From: Wolfiporia cocos
Lineage: Eukaryota > Basidiomycota > Agaricomycetes > Polyporales > Phaeolaceae
Assembly: GCA_029448655.1 (NCBI GenBank)
Contig: JACCLO010000014.1
Span: 1,674,001 to 1,738,000, forward strand
Length of the DNA stretch: 64,000 nucleotides
Direction of reading: 5' to 3'
Under the pieces are notes generated by a model that was not told the origin of the DNA, made no database searches, and was given only the letters and a program-made list of their open reading frames with translations. The translations under genes and the position numbers were made by a program. How positions within the stretch are numbered: position 1 is the stretch's first letter; each line of letters starts with the position of its first letter. Shown here piece by piece: positions 39,398-51,598 of this stretch.

Positions 39398-41336
39398 CTA
39401 CACGAACATCATTGATGCAGTGAGGGATATTACAACAACAGAAACGGCGGCGACGTGTTTGGAACCCGCACCACTTGTTACAGACGGGGTCGAAGACGTA
39501 TAAACCTTGGTTCCGTTCGGATAGTCGTAACCGGGATTTGTCGACCAAGGGAGCTGCTTGCCTTCCCCTGTCAGATTGACGGGCGCGGTATTCGCTAGCG
39601 ACGCGGCAGCGACCGAAATATTGAGCGCCGGGCTCAGGAATACCGTGCCGCCACCTGCACCAACGGCACTCGTGTTGGGTGCAGTAAACGGCAGATAGTA
39701 CTCGGGATTAAGAGGACCAGGTATGTTGCCGGTGAGGTTCGTCAACGCTGAGAGATCGAATTCAATTAATTGCAGCTTTTCAGCAGGAATGGTCGGTGAC
39801 GCAAACGCACGGATTGCACTAGAGTCGGCTGCGATGCCATTGTTGCCCCAACCAGTCACATTGGCTACAAACGAAAAGACGTTGTTCATCGTCTCATTTG
39901 TGTCGCCGCGTCCAAGCGAGCCGAGTCCCCAGTTTGCTTCCACAGTAGATAGACATGAGTAGTGAGTGTAATATGTGCCGTCGGTCGTGTTCCTAAGCTC
40001 GGCGGGCAGGCCTCCTCCAAGAGCTAACGTCCACACTCGATTGTTGACGCTGTACGCTACAAAACCGAAACTCAACGTCGGTATCTATGCTTCAGTGGCC
40101 GCACTTACTCTCGTTTTCGTCGAAGGTTAGTAGAATGATTGTGCGATTGTCGTTGAAACGTTCGTCGTTCAAAAGCGGGTATAGCCAGTATTGAATCCAT
40201 TGGCTGACGAAGTCGATGTTTGTATCATGGCCCTGTTCTCAGAGGCGTGTCAACATTCTATGCGGTAGGAATACTGAACAAACGACACGAACATCGTTGA
40301 CCAGGTTAGGCGTTACGAAAAGCCATTGAGACAGCGCACTGGCATTTAAATCTCTCGCAAAGTCATTGACTGACAAGCCGTCAACGCCTTGCGGAAATGC
40401 ATCTGAACAGGGCGCCTACAGTTGCGAATTCTCAGAGCGCGGGTTGTGACATTCGAGACCGAATCGTAAATCATCAGCGGGTTGTGTTTGCGCACGTAGT
40501 AAGTATAGTCGCCAGAACCAGCTGAAGGTGATGAGTACATCGATTTCAATTGTGATCATGCAAAACGCCACGCTAGCAGTACGTACCAATGTAATTGTAG
40601 GAAGTGTAGTTGAGGCCCTGATTGCTGCGATGTCAATGCCCCTGCGACAAGAAGCAGCTGGTGATAACCCGAATGCTCACAGTGAAGCCATCATATGGCA
40701 TGGATTCCATATCTAGGAGTGAGACGTGAGATGTTCATGCGCAGAGAAATCTCTGGCTGCAGATGTGTCTTACAAGATGACCATGATATATTTTTGGCCT
40801 CAAGGAGGTCGACGATCGTTGAGATGTTTTGGGGGATCGCACCTTGAGAGGAGTAAATTAGATGCACGCTAGACGAGCTCAATAGCGTAGCCAGATCCTT
40901 ACGAAAGTCATCAGCTGCATTTCCGAAAAAATCGCCACCGGCGACCGCAATGTAATTCGCCTCGGAGGGATGCGTGATCGCATAGTACGATGTAAACAGC
41001 ACACCCTGTTCAGACAGATTCTGGAATGTCGGGGATGATGCTGCGGTCTCAACTATGAGATATTTCGAGTATGTCAGCTTACTTTGTAGCCGTCTGCTTA
41101 GTCGCAAACTGACAGTCTGTATTCTCGAACCATATTTGAATAAATCGATCGAAAACCTTGCCTGGGATGACAGGACCGTTCTGGATAGTGCTGTTAGACT
41201 GTCCAGTGTAACTGGTCGAAGCAGAAGTTGGCGATAATGCTGGAGGTTGGAAGGTCTGTGCAGTCGCTGCGAACGTTGGTACAGCGAGCAAAAGAGTAGT
41301 AGCAATAAGACTCATCAGCTGCATAGCGCGTAGCAT
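39398..41336 (-). CDS. Secreted acid phosphatase, tandem copy 1 (phosphoesterase family)
   Basis: It releases phosphate from organic esters outside the cell or at the cell surface. Start MLRAMQLMSLIATTLLL at 41336 gives a clear signal peptide ending near TFA-ATA. Exon 1 is 41336-41114. Family text: FIQIWFENTD, then FETAASSPTFQNLSEQG, THPSEANYIAVAGGDFFG, IPQNISTIVDLLEAKNISWSS, YMESMPYDGFT, LALGGGLPAELRN, HYSCLSTVEANWGLGSLGRGD. The introns (about 50-65 nt) include one directly after DDF. The end is hydrophobic (AAVSVVVISLTASMMFV), preceded by a Ser/Thr/Gly stretch, as for a GPI anchor. Several N-x-T/S sites suggest glycosylation. The neighbour at 41970 has the same exon layout, so the pair is a tandem duplication. 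Phosphate starvation control is likely from the family but not visible here. Confidence 0.9.
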
Positions 41337-41969
41337 GGTGACTGACCGACAAACCCGACGCAGGGGATTTTTATGCTTCTCGCATGCAAGCTGAGTGTAT
41401 TAGCTTCTTCGTGATGCCGAGTCGGTGGGAAGTCTTTTCTCTCACGCCTGGAATCACTGGGATTTCCGAGAGCTTTCACCTCACGCGAGCGAAATGCCCG
41501 CATCGAAGTAGAACAATGATGTTAGATGTTGACGACGCAATCGAGGGATTGTCTCGGTCACAAAACAGCCTTCCAATAACAAAGCTCTCGCACGCATGTA
41601 AGGCCAGTGGCCGGATTCTGCGATGACAAGAAATTGAGAAGGCGCTGCTATTGGTAGCCGCTCACACGCCGGTGAGTATATGGGCTTCGCTGTACAAAGG
41701 GGACAGTACTCACATGTGCCGTTCTTGCCAAGATCGAATCCTGCGCATCGTGCCATTGTATAAGTGATTCTGGTCATGATTCGATCGTCACACTTACGTG
41801 CGAAGTTCTCTTCGTCGCCGTTGTCATCTTAGGGGAGAGGAACTCGGAGGAATGGCGTCCGGTCTCACGAAGGAATTGCCTAAAACTGTTGGCTCACTAC
41901 GGTTATCAGTCGTACGGCACTGAGGATGATCCAGCATAACGGAGGTGAAACACGTGTTACATTGCGGGC
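41337..41969. other. Spacer between the two acid phosphatase genes
   Basis: It holds the promoter of copy 1 and the 3' flank of copy 2. On the minus strand, blocks at 41850-41700 (DDNGDEENFAR, GFDLGKNGT) and the frame 41481-41777 read slightly like exons, but I recognise no family and do not call a gene. Confidence 0.5.
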
Positions 41970-43917
41970 TCAGAGTACCAACACAGCGCCCATTACAATG
42001 CCCGCTATCGCAAAAGATGGAATCAATAGCATAGTTGCTCCCGACGAGCTACCGCTACCTCCGGCGCTTGTCGAAGAAGCAGTGGGCGACGTGTAGACCT
42101 TGGTACCATTCGGGTAGTCGTATCCAGGGTTCGTGGCCCAGGGCAGTTGCTGACCCTCCGCCGTCAAGTTGACGGGAGCGGTATCTGCAAGCGATGCGAC
42201 GGTAATCGAAGTATTGAGGCCTGGTCCCAGGAAAACCGGACCACCGCCTGCACCGACAGCGCTAGTATCGGGTGCAGTAAATGGTAAGTAGTATTCAGGG
42301 TTTAGCGGGCCTGGGATGTCGCCGGTGAGGTTCGTCAATGCTGGTGAATTGGAGGAAAGTGAGACTTTCTCTGCGAATTACAAGGGCCTGAGCTCGACGT
42401 ACGAATAGCACTGGAGCCGGCTGTGATCCCATTGTTCTTCCAGCCAGTGACGTTGGCTACGAAGGAGAAGACGTTGTTCATCGTCTGGTTCGTGTCGCCA
42501 CGCCCAAGCGAGCCGAGACCCCAGTTGGCTTCGACGGTCGACAAGCAAGAGTAGTGAGTATAGTATGTGTCGTCAGTTGTGTTACGCAATTCAGCTGGAA
42601 GGCCGCCCCCGAGAGCCAAGGTCCAAACTTGGTTGTTTATGCTATATGCTGCATGAATGTTCAGTAACGGCGTTGATCCCGAGAGCAGGTTCGGACGTAC
42701 TTTCGGTTTCGTCGAATGTGAGCAGAATGATAGTGCGATTGTTGTTGAACCGCTCATCGTTCAGTAGAGGATTCAGCCAGTACTGTATCCACTGGCTGAC
42801 AAAATTGATGTTCGTATCGTGACCCTGTTGATCCAGACAGATAAGACATTACGCGGGCAGCTGCAAGAAGTTATGCCAACATACATCGTTCACTAGGTTT
42901 GGCGTAATGAAGGTCCATTGCGAGATTGCACTCGCGTTGACATCGTTGGCAAAGTCGTTGACTGTGTCCAAGATGATTAGTAGTATGCATAATATGAGCA
43001 CCCATTCGACAACGTACAGTTACGGATTCGTAAAGCGCGGTCCGTGACATTTGAGACCGAATCGAATATGACGAGTGGATTGTGCTTGCGGACATAATAA
43101 GTGTAATCGCCGGAGCCGGCTTATGCGGGCCCTCGGTCTTGAGTGACACGGGAAACACACACGCAGAGAGTACGTACAGATGTAGTCATACGACGTGTAG
43201 TTGTAGCCCTGTGCGGTGATATATGTACAATCTGCAGAACATTTCAGTATACACAAAGCGACTTACGGTGTAACCATCGTATGGCATAGACTCCTGATCT
43301 ATTTGCGAAGGTCAATAAGTGGTGGAGCATCTACGTTTGAGGAGATCTTACAGGACGACCATGAAATGTTCTTGGCCTCCAACAGGTCCACAATAGTAGA
43401 GATATTTTGAGGGATAGCCCCTATAGTGTTCGGAAACCAACACATTTATTACCGTTGGAATATACAGATCCTTAGCGTACTCACTGAAGTCATCGACCGC
43501 ATTTCCAAAGAAGTCGCCACCAGCTACTGCAATATAGTTTGGCTCCGAAGGATGCGTCATTGCATAGTAAGCTGTGAAAAGCAAGCCTTGTGCAGACAAA
43601 TTTTGGAACGTTGGCGACGATGCTGCAGTCTCGACTGGCCAAAACCATTCGTGTCAGCATGCGTACGGTCGATGAAGCTAATACCGCTCACAATCGGTAT
43701 TCTCAAACCAGATCTGTATGAACCTGTCGAACACCTTTCCGGGAACAACAGGTCCATTTTGAATAGTGTTGTTAGTCTTCCCCGTATAATTGGTAGAGGT
43801 TGAATACGGCGAGAGCGCCGGAGGTTGGAACGACTGAGCCGTTGCTGCTATAGCCGGCGAGGCAAGCACGACGGCAGACCCGATCAATGTGAGAGACCGA
43901 GTGGCGTACGACAACAT
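41970..43917 (-). CDS. Secreted acid phosphatase, tandem copy 2, possible frame damage
   Basis: Same family and exon order as the gene at 39398. Start MLSYATRSLTLIGSAVV at 43917, chosen because it aligns with the start of copy 1; an ATG five codons earlier is less likely. It shows FIQIWFENTD, THPSEPNYIAVAGGDFFG, IPQNISTIVDLLEA, QESMPYDGYT, LALGGGLPAELRN and a hydrophobic GPI-like end (IAGIVMGAVLVL). Near 42360-42400 the frame before SSAI and the frame after it (AEKVSLSSNSPALTN) do not match. Either a 32-nt intron (GTACGT...CAG) is removed or a small indel breaks the gene. Copy 1 has a longer segment without any break here. If the intron is not spliced, the protein loses its last 130 residues and its anchor. 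Confidence 0.82.
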
Positions 43918-44583
43918 GTTGGACCGACACAAGGGGGATCACCTGTTTCAACGTCGAGTTCATTCTTCCCTTATGACGGTTTCGCATAAATCGCTCAAGT
44001 AGTGCTGTACAGGGAACATGTGTGCCTGGGACCCTCGAGGGCGAGCACACAATCTGTCAATCGGTGATGACCTTCGTATGCATGGGGTGGAAGATCCAGG
44101 CTGCGATTTGCCCTTTGCCGGACTTGTTATTGATCTTGGCCTAGCACGTTTGTCCGCAGCTGAGCAAGCATTGAGAGCCAAGACTAGTTGTGGAACACCG
44201 ATGTAAATCCGCCGTCTGTCATTGGCTATCGCCAGGATCGGCCAATTATTACCAAGGCGGTGGATACGGCCACTATTGCCAAAAGAGACCTGCCAATATG
44301 ATTGTGGTACCCAAGGATTAGACGAGCTTGTCTGATCATGGTAGTAACGCACCGCACCAGGAGTGTTTTACGGTGAACAAATGTTCTGCTCACAGACAGA
44401 TGTTGTAGTCTGTCAATACGGTAGACCCAGGACAAGTGTTGTCAACAGCATTCTGTCACCCGCCAAACATCTTGTGTTACCAAGTAGGCTATACACATTA
44501 ACGAAGGCACGCCTCTGAGGTGTCTAGTAACGTGAATTGACAAGACCACAGCGGTACATTACAATGAACGCCTTCAACAATCG
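43918..44583. other. Intergenic between acid phosphatase copy 2 and the oxidase gene
   Basis: Promoter side of the phosphatase and 3' flank of the oxidase. I find no supportable gene; short frames on both strands lack family features. Confidence 0.55.
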
Positions 44584-47311
44584 TCATCTAGAGCACTGGT
44601 CAATCATGTACTGCGGAATGTCGAATTCCGCGCTCTTCGAGGGTAGAACATTGAACTGGAAGAGCATCCCCGCAGCCTATGAGAACTCGACGTCAGTTCG
44701 TCATCTCATAGCGAACATCGTACATGCGTACCATATGCCATTGAATGTCTACGGCCGCGATTCAAATGTCAGCAATAGTGGCATGGCTGCAACGGTAAGA
44801 GACATACGACAATGGAACGGCCAGTAGCCTGGGTTATCTGCGACAAAGCGCAGAATCACCCAACTGTACTCAGGAATAACTGTGGTATCCCGGCTATGAT
44901 ACCATGAGCTTCAAATCTGTCTCCAAGAGGCAACAGAGCTGCCGACGTACAGCATAGGTGCGGTGTTGTTCACGCTTTGTCCTTGGTACCGGCCAGATCC
45001 TCCGCCCACCACCCAGAACTGAGAAGGTTTAGCAATTATATGGCTCACAAGCAAAGAAGTTCGAAGATACCTTGTACCCATGAAGGTGGAAGGGATGGTC
45101 GCCGTCGTCCAGATTGTCAATAATCAGCTCAACAGTTGAGATCTCGTTGATTGTGGTAAGTAGCTGAGAATTATCTATGTCTGCTGAGCCGGTGGGAGTA
45201 TGGGACCCAAGGTGGGAGAACAGACTCGACGTTCCATTGAGTGGAGCCCACGACTGTCAGTAGCTGGTGTTAAATCGATCACCCGACGGGAGTGATGATT
45301 GGAAGCTCACTGTGCTATTGATAAAAGCGAGATAGTGGGAGTAGTAGTCGGCACCGTCTGGATATTGCATTGAAATCTCGAAGTAGACGTTGCTGCAGCC
45401 GATGCATCAGAAACGTTCATTATGAAACCGAACCGCACATACAGATCAGGTTCTGGCGCAGGTCCACCGCCCACAGGTACGAGCTGGGATGTGTCCATGC
45501 TCCCGGGAGAGCCACTAGGAAGGTTTGGTGGATTGTCCAGCAGGGCGATGTCCGGCATCGCATCGTCGTCAACTCCATAGCGAACTACCCCACGGATTTC
45601 GACTTGAACGCCGGGGTTATTGTACTACATGGCTATTAGATGTCTCAGTTTTCAGCAGGGGAGCATCACACGTACTGTAAATGCTGTCTGGTCCAACGCA
45701 GCCCGCATCCAGTACGCGTCCGCTGTCTGGTTCGTTGTGAGAAGCACACTGTATCTCTGTGCGACTGCAAGGGAGACACTAGACACTTGGAACGGTTCAA
45801 CAGCAGTTCCGTCTGCCTCGATTACGGTCAATACGTGGTTGTCGACCGAGAAGTCCATTGCAACAAAACTTCCGGTGTTCACGAGGCGCAAGCGGTATGT
45901 CTTGTTACTATGTCATCACAACGGATAGTGAGATTCCCCAGGAGCACCGAAGAGAGTGAGATGTACTAACGGTTCCAAGGTAACGTTGAAGAAGGATGAG
46001 TTATAAGAGCCATATTGGCCAACGCCATTGATAGTACCGCCGTCCGGCACTGGTTCGTTGCCGGGCGTGCCATCAATACCACCAGGCTGCTCAATTTCTC
46101 AGAAGTGCTAAAGCATACAGTGGAAATCACTCACGGTGAAGTAGTACTCTAGGACATCCGGCGAAAACCCATGGTATAGGTCTGACAATTGGAGAACCAG
46201 GTCCTCATCATACGCAGGCACATCCTCTTCCTTGGAATGAACAATTACTTGGCGAGGCGACAATGTCAGATTTGCACGGAGAATGAGGTGTCATGCTATA
46301 CATACGAGCTCCCACAATGCCATCTGTATATTGCGTCTCTGTGTCTGCGTAGAGAGGCTCGGTTGTTCATCGCAAAGGAGAATCTCGTGAGACAGGACTC
46401 ACGAGCATGCCACCAAGTGCTCCCCATGTAGTCGTCCACCTAAACTTTAACGTCAGCTAAGGCAGACGTTGGAGGTTCATGCACTAACCGTGAAGTTATA
46501 CAGCATCCACTCTCCTGGCGGTATACCGCACTGAGTCTCATCAGTACGGGGGATAATGCCCCAGAACTTAAGCAGCCGTACTAACCTGGGTGACTGCATC
46601 CGAGCCATCATAGTAGTTCGTGCCATTTCTATCCACGTAGTCAGAAATGTATATCCAATCGCATTACAATACTTGTGTTGCTCACTGATAGAGGCCATGC
46701 CAATGGACTGTTCTACGAGCTCGTCAGACTCGGGTACAATATGAGAAAAGCCAGGTTCACTTACGTAGCATTGACCATGTTATTTGTTACATTCACGATA
46801 ATTCTATCCCCTGTGTTTGCCTCGATCGTTGGCCCGGGAAACAGACCTATAAATCTGCCGTCAACCCACGTCAGAAGGAAAAATGGAAATGCTTACCATT
46901 CACAACAAGCATCCTTTTCTCTACTCCATCAGGTGCACCGGAAAGTTCGTCCACTACGAAGTTATAGTATCGTGTCGTTACAGGCTCATTCACCATATCC
47001 ATATTCATGAAATAAGCGCTCGTATTTTGTCTCTGGACCGTCGCTGTCTGATTTCCACATTGATGTTTCTTCAGTCCCAAGCCTAAACCAAGCCCAAGAG
47101 CCAACGCAAGTATCACAGAAGCGGCTACCACAATCAGTATTGAGATGATGAAGAGACGCCGCCATCGCGTAGCGCGCGGGAGGCGATCAGGTAGCCTGAC
47201 ATTCTCGTTGTCTGGCGACGTCGGTTTCGTGAGGTCCTGCTCGCTCGAGTTGTGCAGCGCCATGTACCCGTTCCGTGACGGTGCACTGCGTCGAAGTGCG
47301 CTTTTGTCCAT
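44584..47311 (-). CDS. Multicopper oxidase with N-terminal membrane anchor
   Basis: Laccase/ferroxidase-type enzyme that oxidises phenols or Fe(II) with reduction of O2 to water. Start MDKSALRRSAPSRNG at 47311. A single membrane segment at about residues 55-83 (RRLFIISILIVVAASVILAL) precedes the catalytic part, which suggests a type II, outward-facing protein. Copper ligands: WWHAH (split by an intron that supplies the second His), DLYHGFSPD, HPFHLHGY and FHCHIQWHM near the end. Other family text: GIPPGEWMLYNFTVDDYMGS, LRLVNTGSF, AVAQRYSVLLTTNQ, RFVADNPGYWPFHC. At least nine short introns. It ends FDIPQYMIDQCSR with no C-terminal membrane segment, unlike yeast Fet3. All three copper sites look complete. 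I cannot tell laccase from ferroxidase by sight. Confidence 0.9.
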
Positions 47312-47848
47312 ATGGATGCCAGGAACGCGCCAGTTAGCTCCTGGTCGAAGGCACAAGATAGCGAAGAAAGATCAAGGGAGAGCGACTTGGCAAGCCAACC
47401 GCAGTGCGCTAAGAGTGCACGGGCCTCGGGAGGGTCTATATCTAGCGTGGGCTATCAGAATGCGCTGTCGACACCAGTGGGAAGGGGACTACCAACAAAC
47501 GTGCGTATTTCGTAAAGAGCATGGACCACATGTCTTGATATTTAATCTCTTCCCTCGGGTCCCGATGTGGCAGCGGAGGTGGATTACCCAACTCGAGTCG
47601 CCTGCTGTGATGAGAATTTCGACGACACATTGATTAGAATTTGATGCGGGCGTAAAGCAGGCTTCGGTCTTCCTCCGATCTGTAAGATGTGACGCTTACG
47701 GCATCCAGTCTGTACATGTCACACGACTGTGCAAGTAGGCAACAGACCAAGGTCCTGAGCTATGTAGATGTAAAATCGCGGAGGGAAACGAAATGTATAC
47801 CATTACACGCAGCCCTTCACTGCTTGTGAGCTATTTACATATTACACT
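47312..47848. other. Intergenic between the oxidase and the PP2A activator gene
   Basis: Promoter of the oxidase gene on one side and 3' end of the PTPA gene on the other. No coding text is recognised. Confidence 0.6.
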
Positions 47849-49697
47849 TCAATCGAATGGCACCGCTCTAATCGCGGGACCAGTGAGTCTCGCGCCGGGC
47901 TGCTTATTCTTCTCCGCTTCCGCGGCCGCGAAGACAGAAGGCACTGGGATGCCACAACAGTCACCCCAGCCCACCTCTCGCTGGCCTGCACCGCCGAGAT
48001 CCTTCGGATATGCGTGTGCATGGCCCCAGTGCGCACCATCCTGACTGATCTCTTCCCGTGGCGGAGGCATGGGCCCATCCCATGCGAGGATCGAGCCGAA
48101 CAGGAAATGCTGCATGACCGGCAATTTACCGAGCACTTCTACCATGTACATCTTGATCATCCCCGAATTGACTTTGTCCCATGTTTTGACCTGGATCATG
48201 ACATGTAAGCACGGTATTAATGAGGAGTCTCAGTGTACCTCACAGCTGAAATGTCGTCCAACATGGGGGAGTGCCAACGCAACGAAGCTGTCTTCACCTG
48301 AACTCATATCTACGATCAATACTTGAGAGCCAGGTACATCGCAAGACTTACTGAATTTATGAATCTGATGCATGCAAAGTACATATAGTGTTTAGAATAT
48401 TCATCTACAATATCACTGTCGTGGACGGATCTCGGCTTGATGTATTTGTGACCTGTGAAATCTGAACGCCTGTTGCACACTCTGACAGCGTGCAAGGTAC
48501 ATACCCCGTAATTGAGCGGACCCAAAGAGGAAGGGAAGGAAATGATAGTCATCGAGGCCCCATACTCCATGAGAGCCGGCGGGCTCTAGCCAGTACGTAG
48601 ACTGTAACACTCTCATGACCTGGACATACCTGAAACGACAGGAACCAATCAGACACCTCGCATTTGTCAAGATTGAAGGAAGATGACAACGAGCGACAGC
48701 TTTCCGTGGAAGATCACAGCATGCTAGTGCGGACATGCCGGAGCGCTGAAGCCTGCTGTAGAATAGGCTCTCACTGGTACCATGGGTGGGAATTCGTTCA
48801 GTCAGGAAATCACGAGAGGAGTATGCTGGCCAGCGAAGACTGCCAAGACAGCTGCGTCCCCAGTCAATATCGGCTACGAACGCCATGGCGTTCAGATGTT
48901 GATGCTTCAGCAGGATCCAGGTAAACCAATCGACTGTAGAGGTTTGTAATGAAAGGAACCCCATGCGCTCGCCTCACGATATTGGGACACAAAACAGCAT
49001 GCTAGAGATGAATGACATACCGCCAGAACACGCGTATTACTAGCGCGACGCGATCATCATCTTGCACGACCCCTAGGCGTTTCAAGCAAATGCTGGACGT
49101 TTCCTGCATGTCAATGAAGTTCGGGAGGCGACAGGGGCGGGAAAACATACAGCCAACATAAGAAGTTGAGCTCCATGCCGCTACCGTAGTCAATCCGCGT
49201 TCGGTTGCCCCATGCCTCACCAAAGTACACGGATATTTCGGGAATTGAGTCAGAGGGTAATCCAGGAAGAAGCGCATGAAGCGACGGCGCAGCCTGCGAC
49301 CTCCAATGAATGACGTATCATTGCAATACCGGCAGACCACTCGCCTCAGCAACTTTGTCATAGAATGTCCTGAATGCGGGGTTGCCGAAACGCGACGCCT
49401 TGTTGTCCACAGGGGGCGTGTCTTTCGCGAGTTGTTCGACACAATCAAGTATCTCAAATATCGCCTTCACACCCTACATTTCAGAACCATGCACGCCTTC
49501 TGTGAGCTTCCAGATGTGTAGACTTGATCGTACTTACGCACGGGAGACTCGATGCATTCGTCCGTCAACTTCACACCCACAACGCCGTCATTTAGTGTCT
49601 GAATAACTGATACGATCTCTTGGTGGACTTGAGATGCCTGAAAATGCTCGAGCTGCTCCTTCGTGAGGATAATCTTGCGTGGCGGCTGGAAAGACAT
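47849..49697 (-). CDS. PP2A phosphatase activator, PTPA/Rrd family
   Basis: Peptidyl-prolyl isomerase-like factor that loads metal into and activates the catalytic subunit of protein phosphatase 2A, in cytosol and nucleus. Start [19 protein letters not shown] at 49697. Family text appears in order over several short exons: [35 protein letters not shown] near 49430-49380, [10 protein letters not shown] near 49180, [102 protein letters not shown]. It ends with a Gly/Pro-rich tail ([20 protein letters not shown]) to the stop at 47849. The GVWGLDD signature is intact. Start and end are firm, inner exon borders approximate. Confidence 0.93.
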
Positions 49698-49873
49698 GAT
49701 GGTCGACTTTGGAGGTGGCTGATGGGCGCCTCTAACGTTCTCCCAGTATGGGCGCTAACGTAGGGCTGTTACTTTCCTCCAGGCCCCAGAGCTTACCACT
49801 CAGAATACTTGATTTTTCTTGGAGCGATTGTCTTATCGGCCCCCAGTACAAGAGTCTTGCTAAAGCCACTACC

Positions 49874-51377
49874 ATGCCTACGTCTATAGCGGATCTGCAG
49901 AGCTCTTTGGAAAATCACAATGCCACATTCGAGGCACTACTGAAACTCATCCCTGCAAGGTACTACCTTGTGCAGGAGGCATCCGAGGAACAGGTGAGAG
50001 CTGCCTATATGCTATTCCGCAGAGCTCCAACTCCCTTGTCGCTGTGATTGCACCACCAGATGGCCTCGAAGTACCAGAAAAACAGCAAAAAGCAGAAGGC
50101 GCCGAAGCAGGCCATCAAGGAGGCATCCAAGAAGGCAAAACGGGAGAAGGTTCGCTAGATCCCTCCAGGATGATCTCTACCATAGTTTAAAACTTGATTA
50201 CTTCAAGCTCGACCCAGCAAACAACAAAACAGTTCTGGATATTCAGAATGAAGCCCTCCAGGAGTCCGAGAGTACCAGCAAAAGAAGTAAAGGCAAGCGG
50301 AAAGCAGCGGAGATGGAGGAGGATGCCGATTCTGGTGACGATGCCATTAATCCCGACGGGACCGCCGAGACGCAGGGCGAACGCGATTCTGATGCAGAAA
50401 AAGAGGCTGCCGTGTCCGACGTACCGTTGGTGCCGATGCCGGAGTCCGTGGGTATTCAGGCATTGCGTGACAAGCTGCATGCGCGGATGGCGTCACTGCG
50501 TAAGGGAGGAAAGCCTGCAGCTGATGCGGAGCCGGGAAGCAAGGATGAGCTGTTGGAGGAACGCAGGAGGCAGCGGGCTGCGATGCGTGAGCGCAGGAGA
50601 AAGGAGACGAAGGAGAAGATCAAGCGGGAGGAGGAGATGAAGGGGAAGAAATCCAAGGAGAAGGAGAAAGACAAGGCGCAAAACAAAGGGCCGTCGACCA
50701 AGGCACGTTCATGCTCCTCATTTTTCATGATCTCTTTTCAATTGAGCTGTGATGCCGACACAGACCCAACTGCTGGTCCCTGAGCAATCATCCTCAAGAT
50801 CAGGTCCATCACAGGATCCCGGATCAAATTACACAAATGTCGCCTTCTCTGCACTCGCGGATTCGTCAGGTGGTAGCAGCAAGAAGGCTCGTCATGTCAA
50901 GACTTCAACAAATCCTTCACAAGCCCTCGAACAGCTCGCGACACGCAAGGAGAAGATGGCTGCGATGCCCGAGGAGAAGCGCAAGGTGATAGAGGAGAAG
51001 GAGAAGTGGGAGAAGGCCGAGGCACGTATGGAAGGTATCAAGGTGCATGACGATGAGAGCAGGCTGAAGAAAGCTGCGAAGCGGAAGGAGAAGGAGAAGG
51101 CAAAGAGTAAGAAGGCATGGTACGTCGCGACACATCACATGTCCTGAGCACCCATATTCACTTCTGTGGCCGTAGGGGTGAGCGGAAGGAACAATTGCAG
51201 GCATCGATGGCTGCGAAGCAGAAGAAACGCACGGACAACATCGCAATGCGGGCGGAGAGGAGAAATGACAAGCGAAAGGGTGTCAAGTCAAAAGACAAGG
51301 GTCGACCTGGCTTCGAGGGCAAGTCCTTTGGAAAGGGAAAGGGGAAAGGAAAAGCACCCGCCAAAGGTAAAAAGTGA
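49874..51377 (+). CDS. Ribosome-biogenesis protein of the SURF6/Rrp14 family
   Basis: Nucleolar protein for assembly of both ribosomal subunits. Start MPTSIADLQSSLENHNATF at 49874. Exon 2 (MASKYQKNSKKQKAPKQ) is very basic. Exon 3 has PANNKTVLDIQNEAL and an acidic middle (EMEEDADSGDD). The SURF6 core follows: PMPESVGIQALRDKLHARM, DELLEERRRQRAAMRERRRK. Then come NVAFSALAD, the KKARHVKTSTNPSQALEQLATRKEKM block with PEEKRKVIEEKEKWEKAEARMEG, and DESRLKKAAKRKEKEKAKSKKAW. The last exon (NDKRKGVKSKDKGRPGFEGKSFG) ends in a KGKGKGK tail at 51377. Long charged helices and KR-rich tracts are normal for this family. The gene is divergent from the PTPA gene, with only 176 bp between the two start codons, so they may share a promoter. 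Confidence 0.92.
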
Positions 51378-51598
51378 CCGGCGTTGAGCCACAACCACCA
51401 CTATCTCGATGTCCTGTCACCCGCACCGCTACATATTTTCTCGTGTCCAGATCCGGATAACATCGAAGACCGAAATGCAAGGAGCGTACCGTATGGGTAT
51501 ATACACGCAGGAAAGGTATAAATACATCCGGTCCGGACTGTTCACCTATGCCAACGATGCTGAACGCTGAGGCCCGAGTGCGCCTGCTGCATCGACGA

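Noticed and set aside
41481..41777. Possible small gene between the two acid phosphatases
   Set aside because: The text is not of a known family, and the start and exon borders are not convincing.
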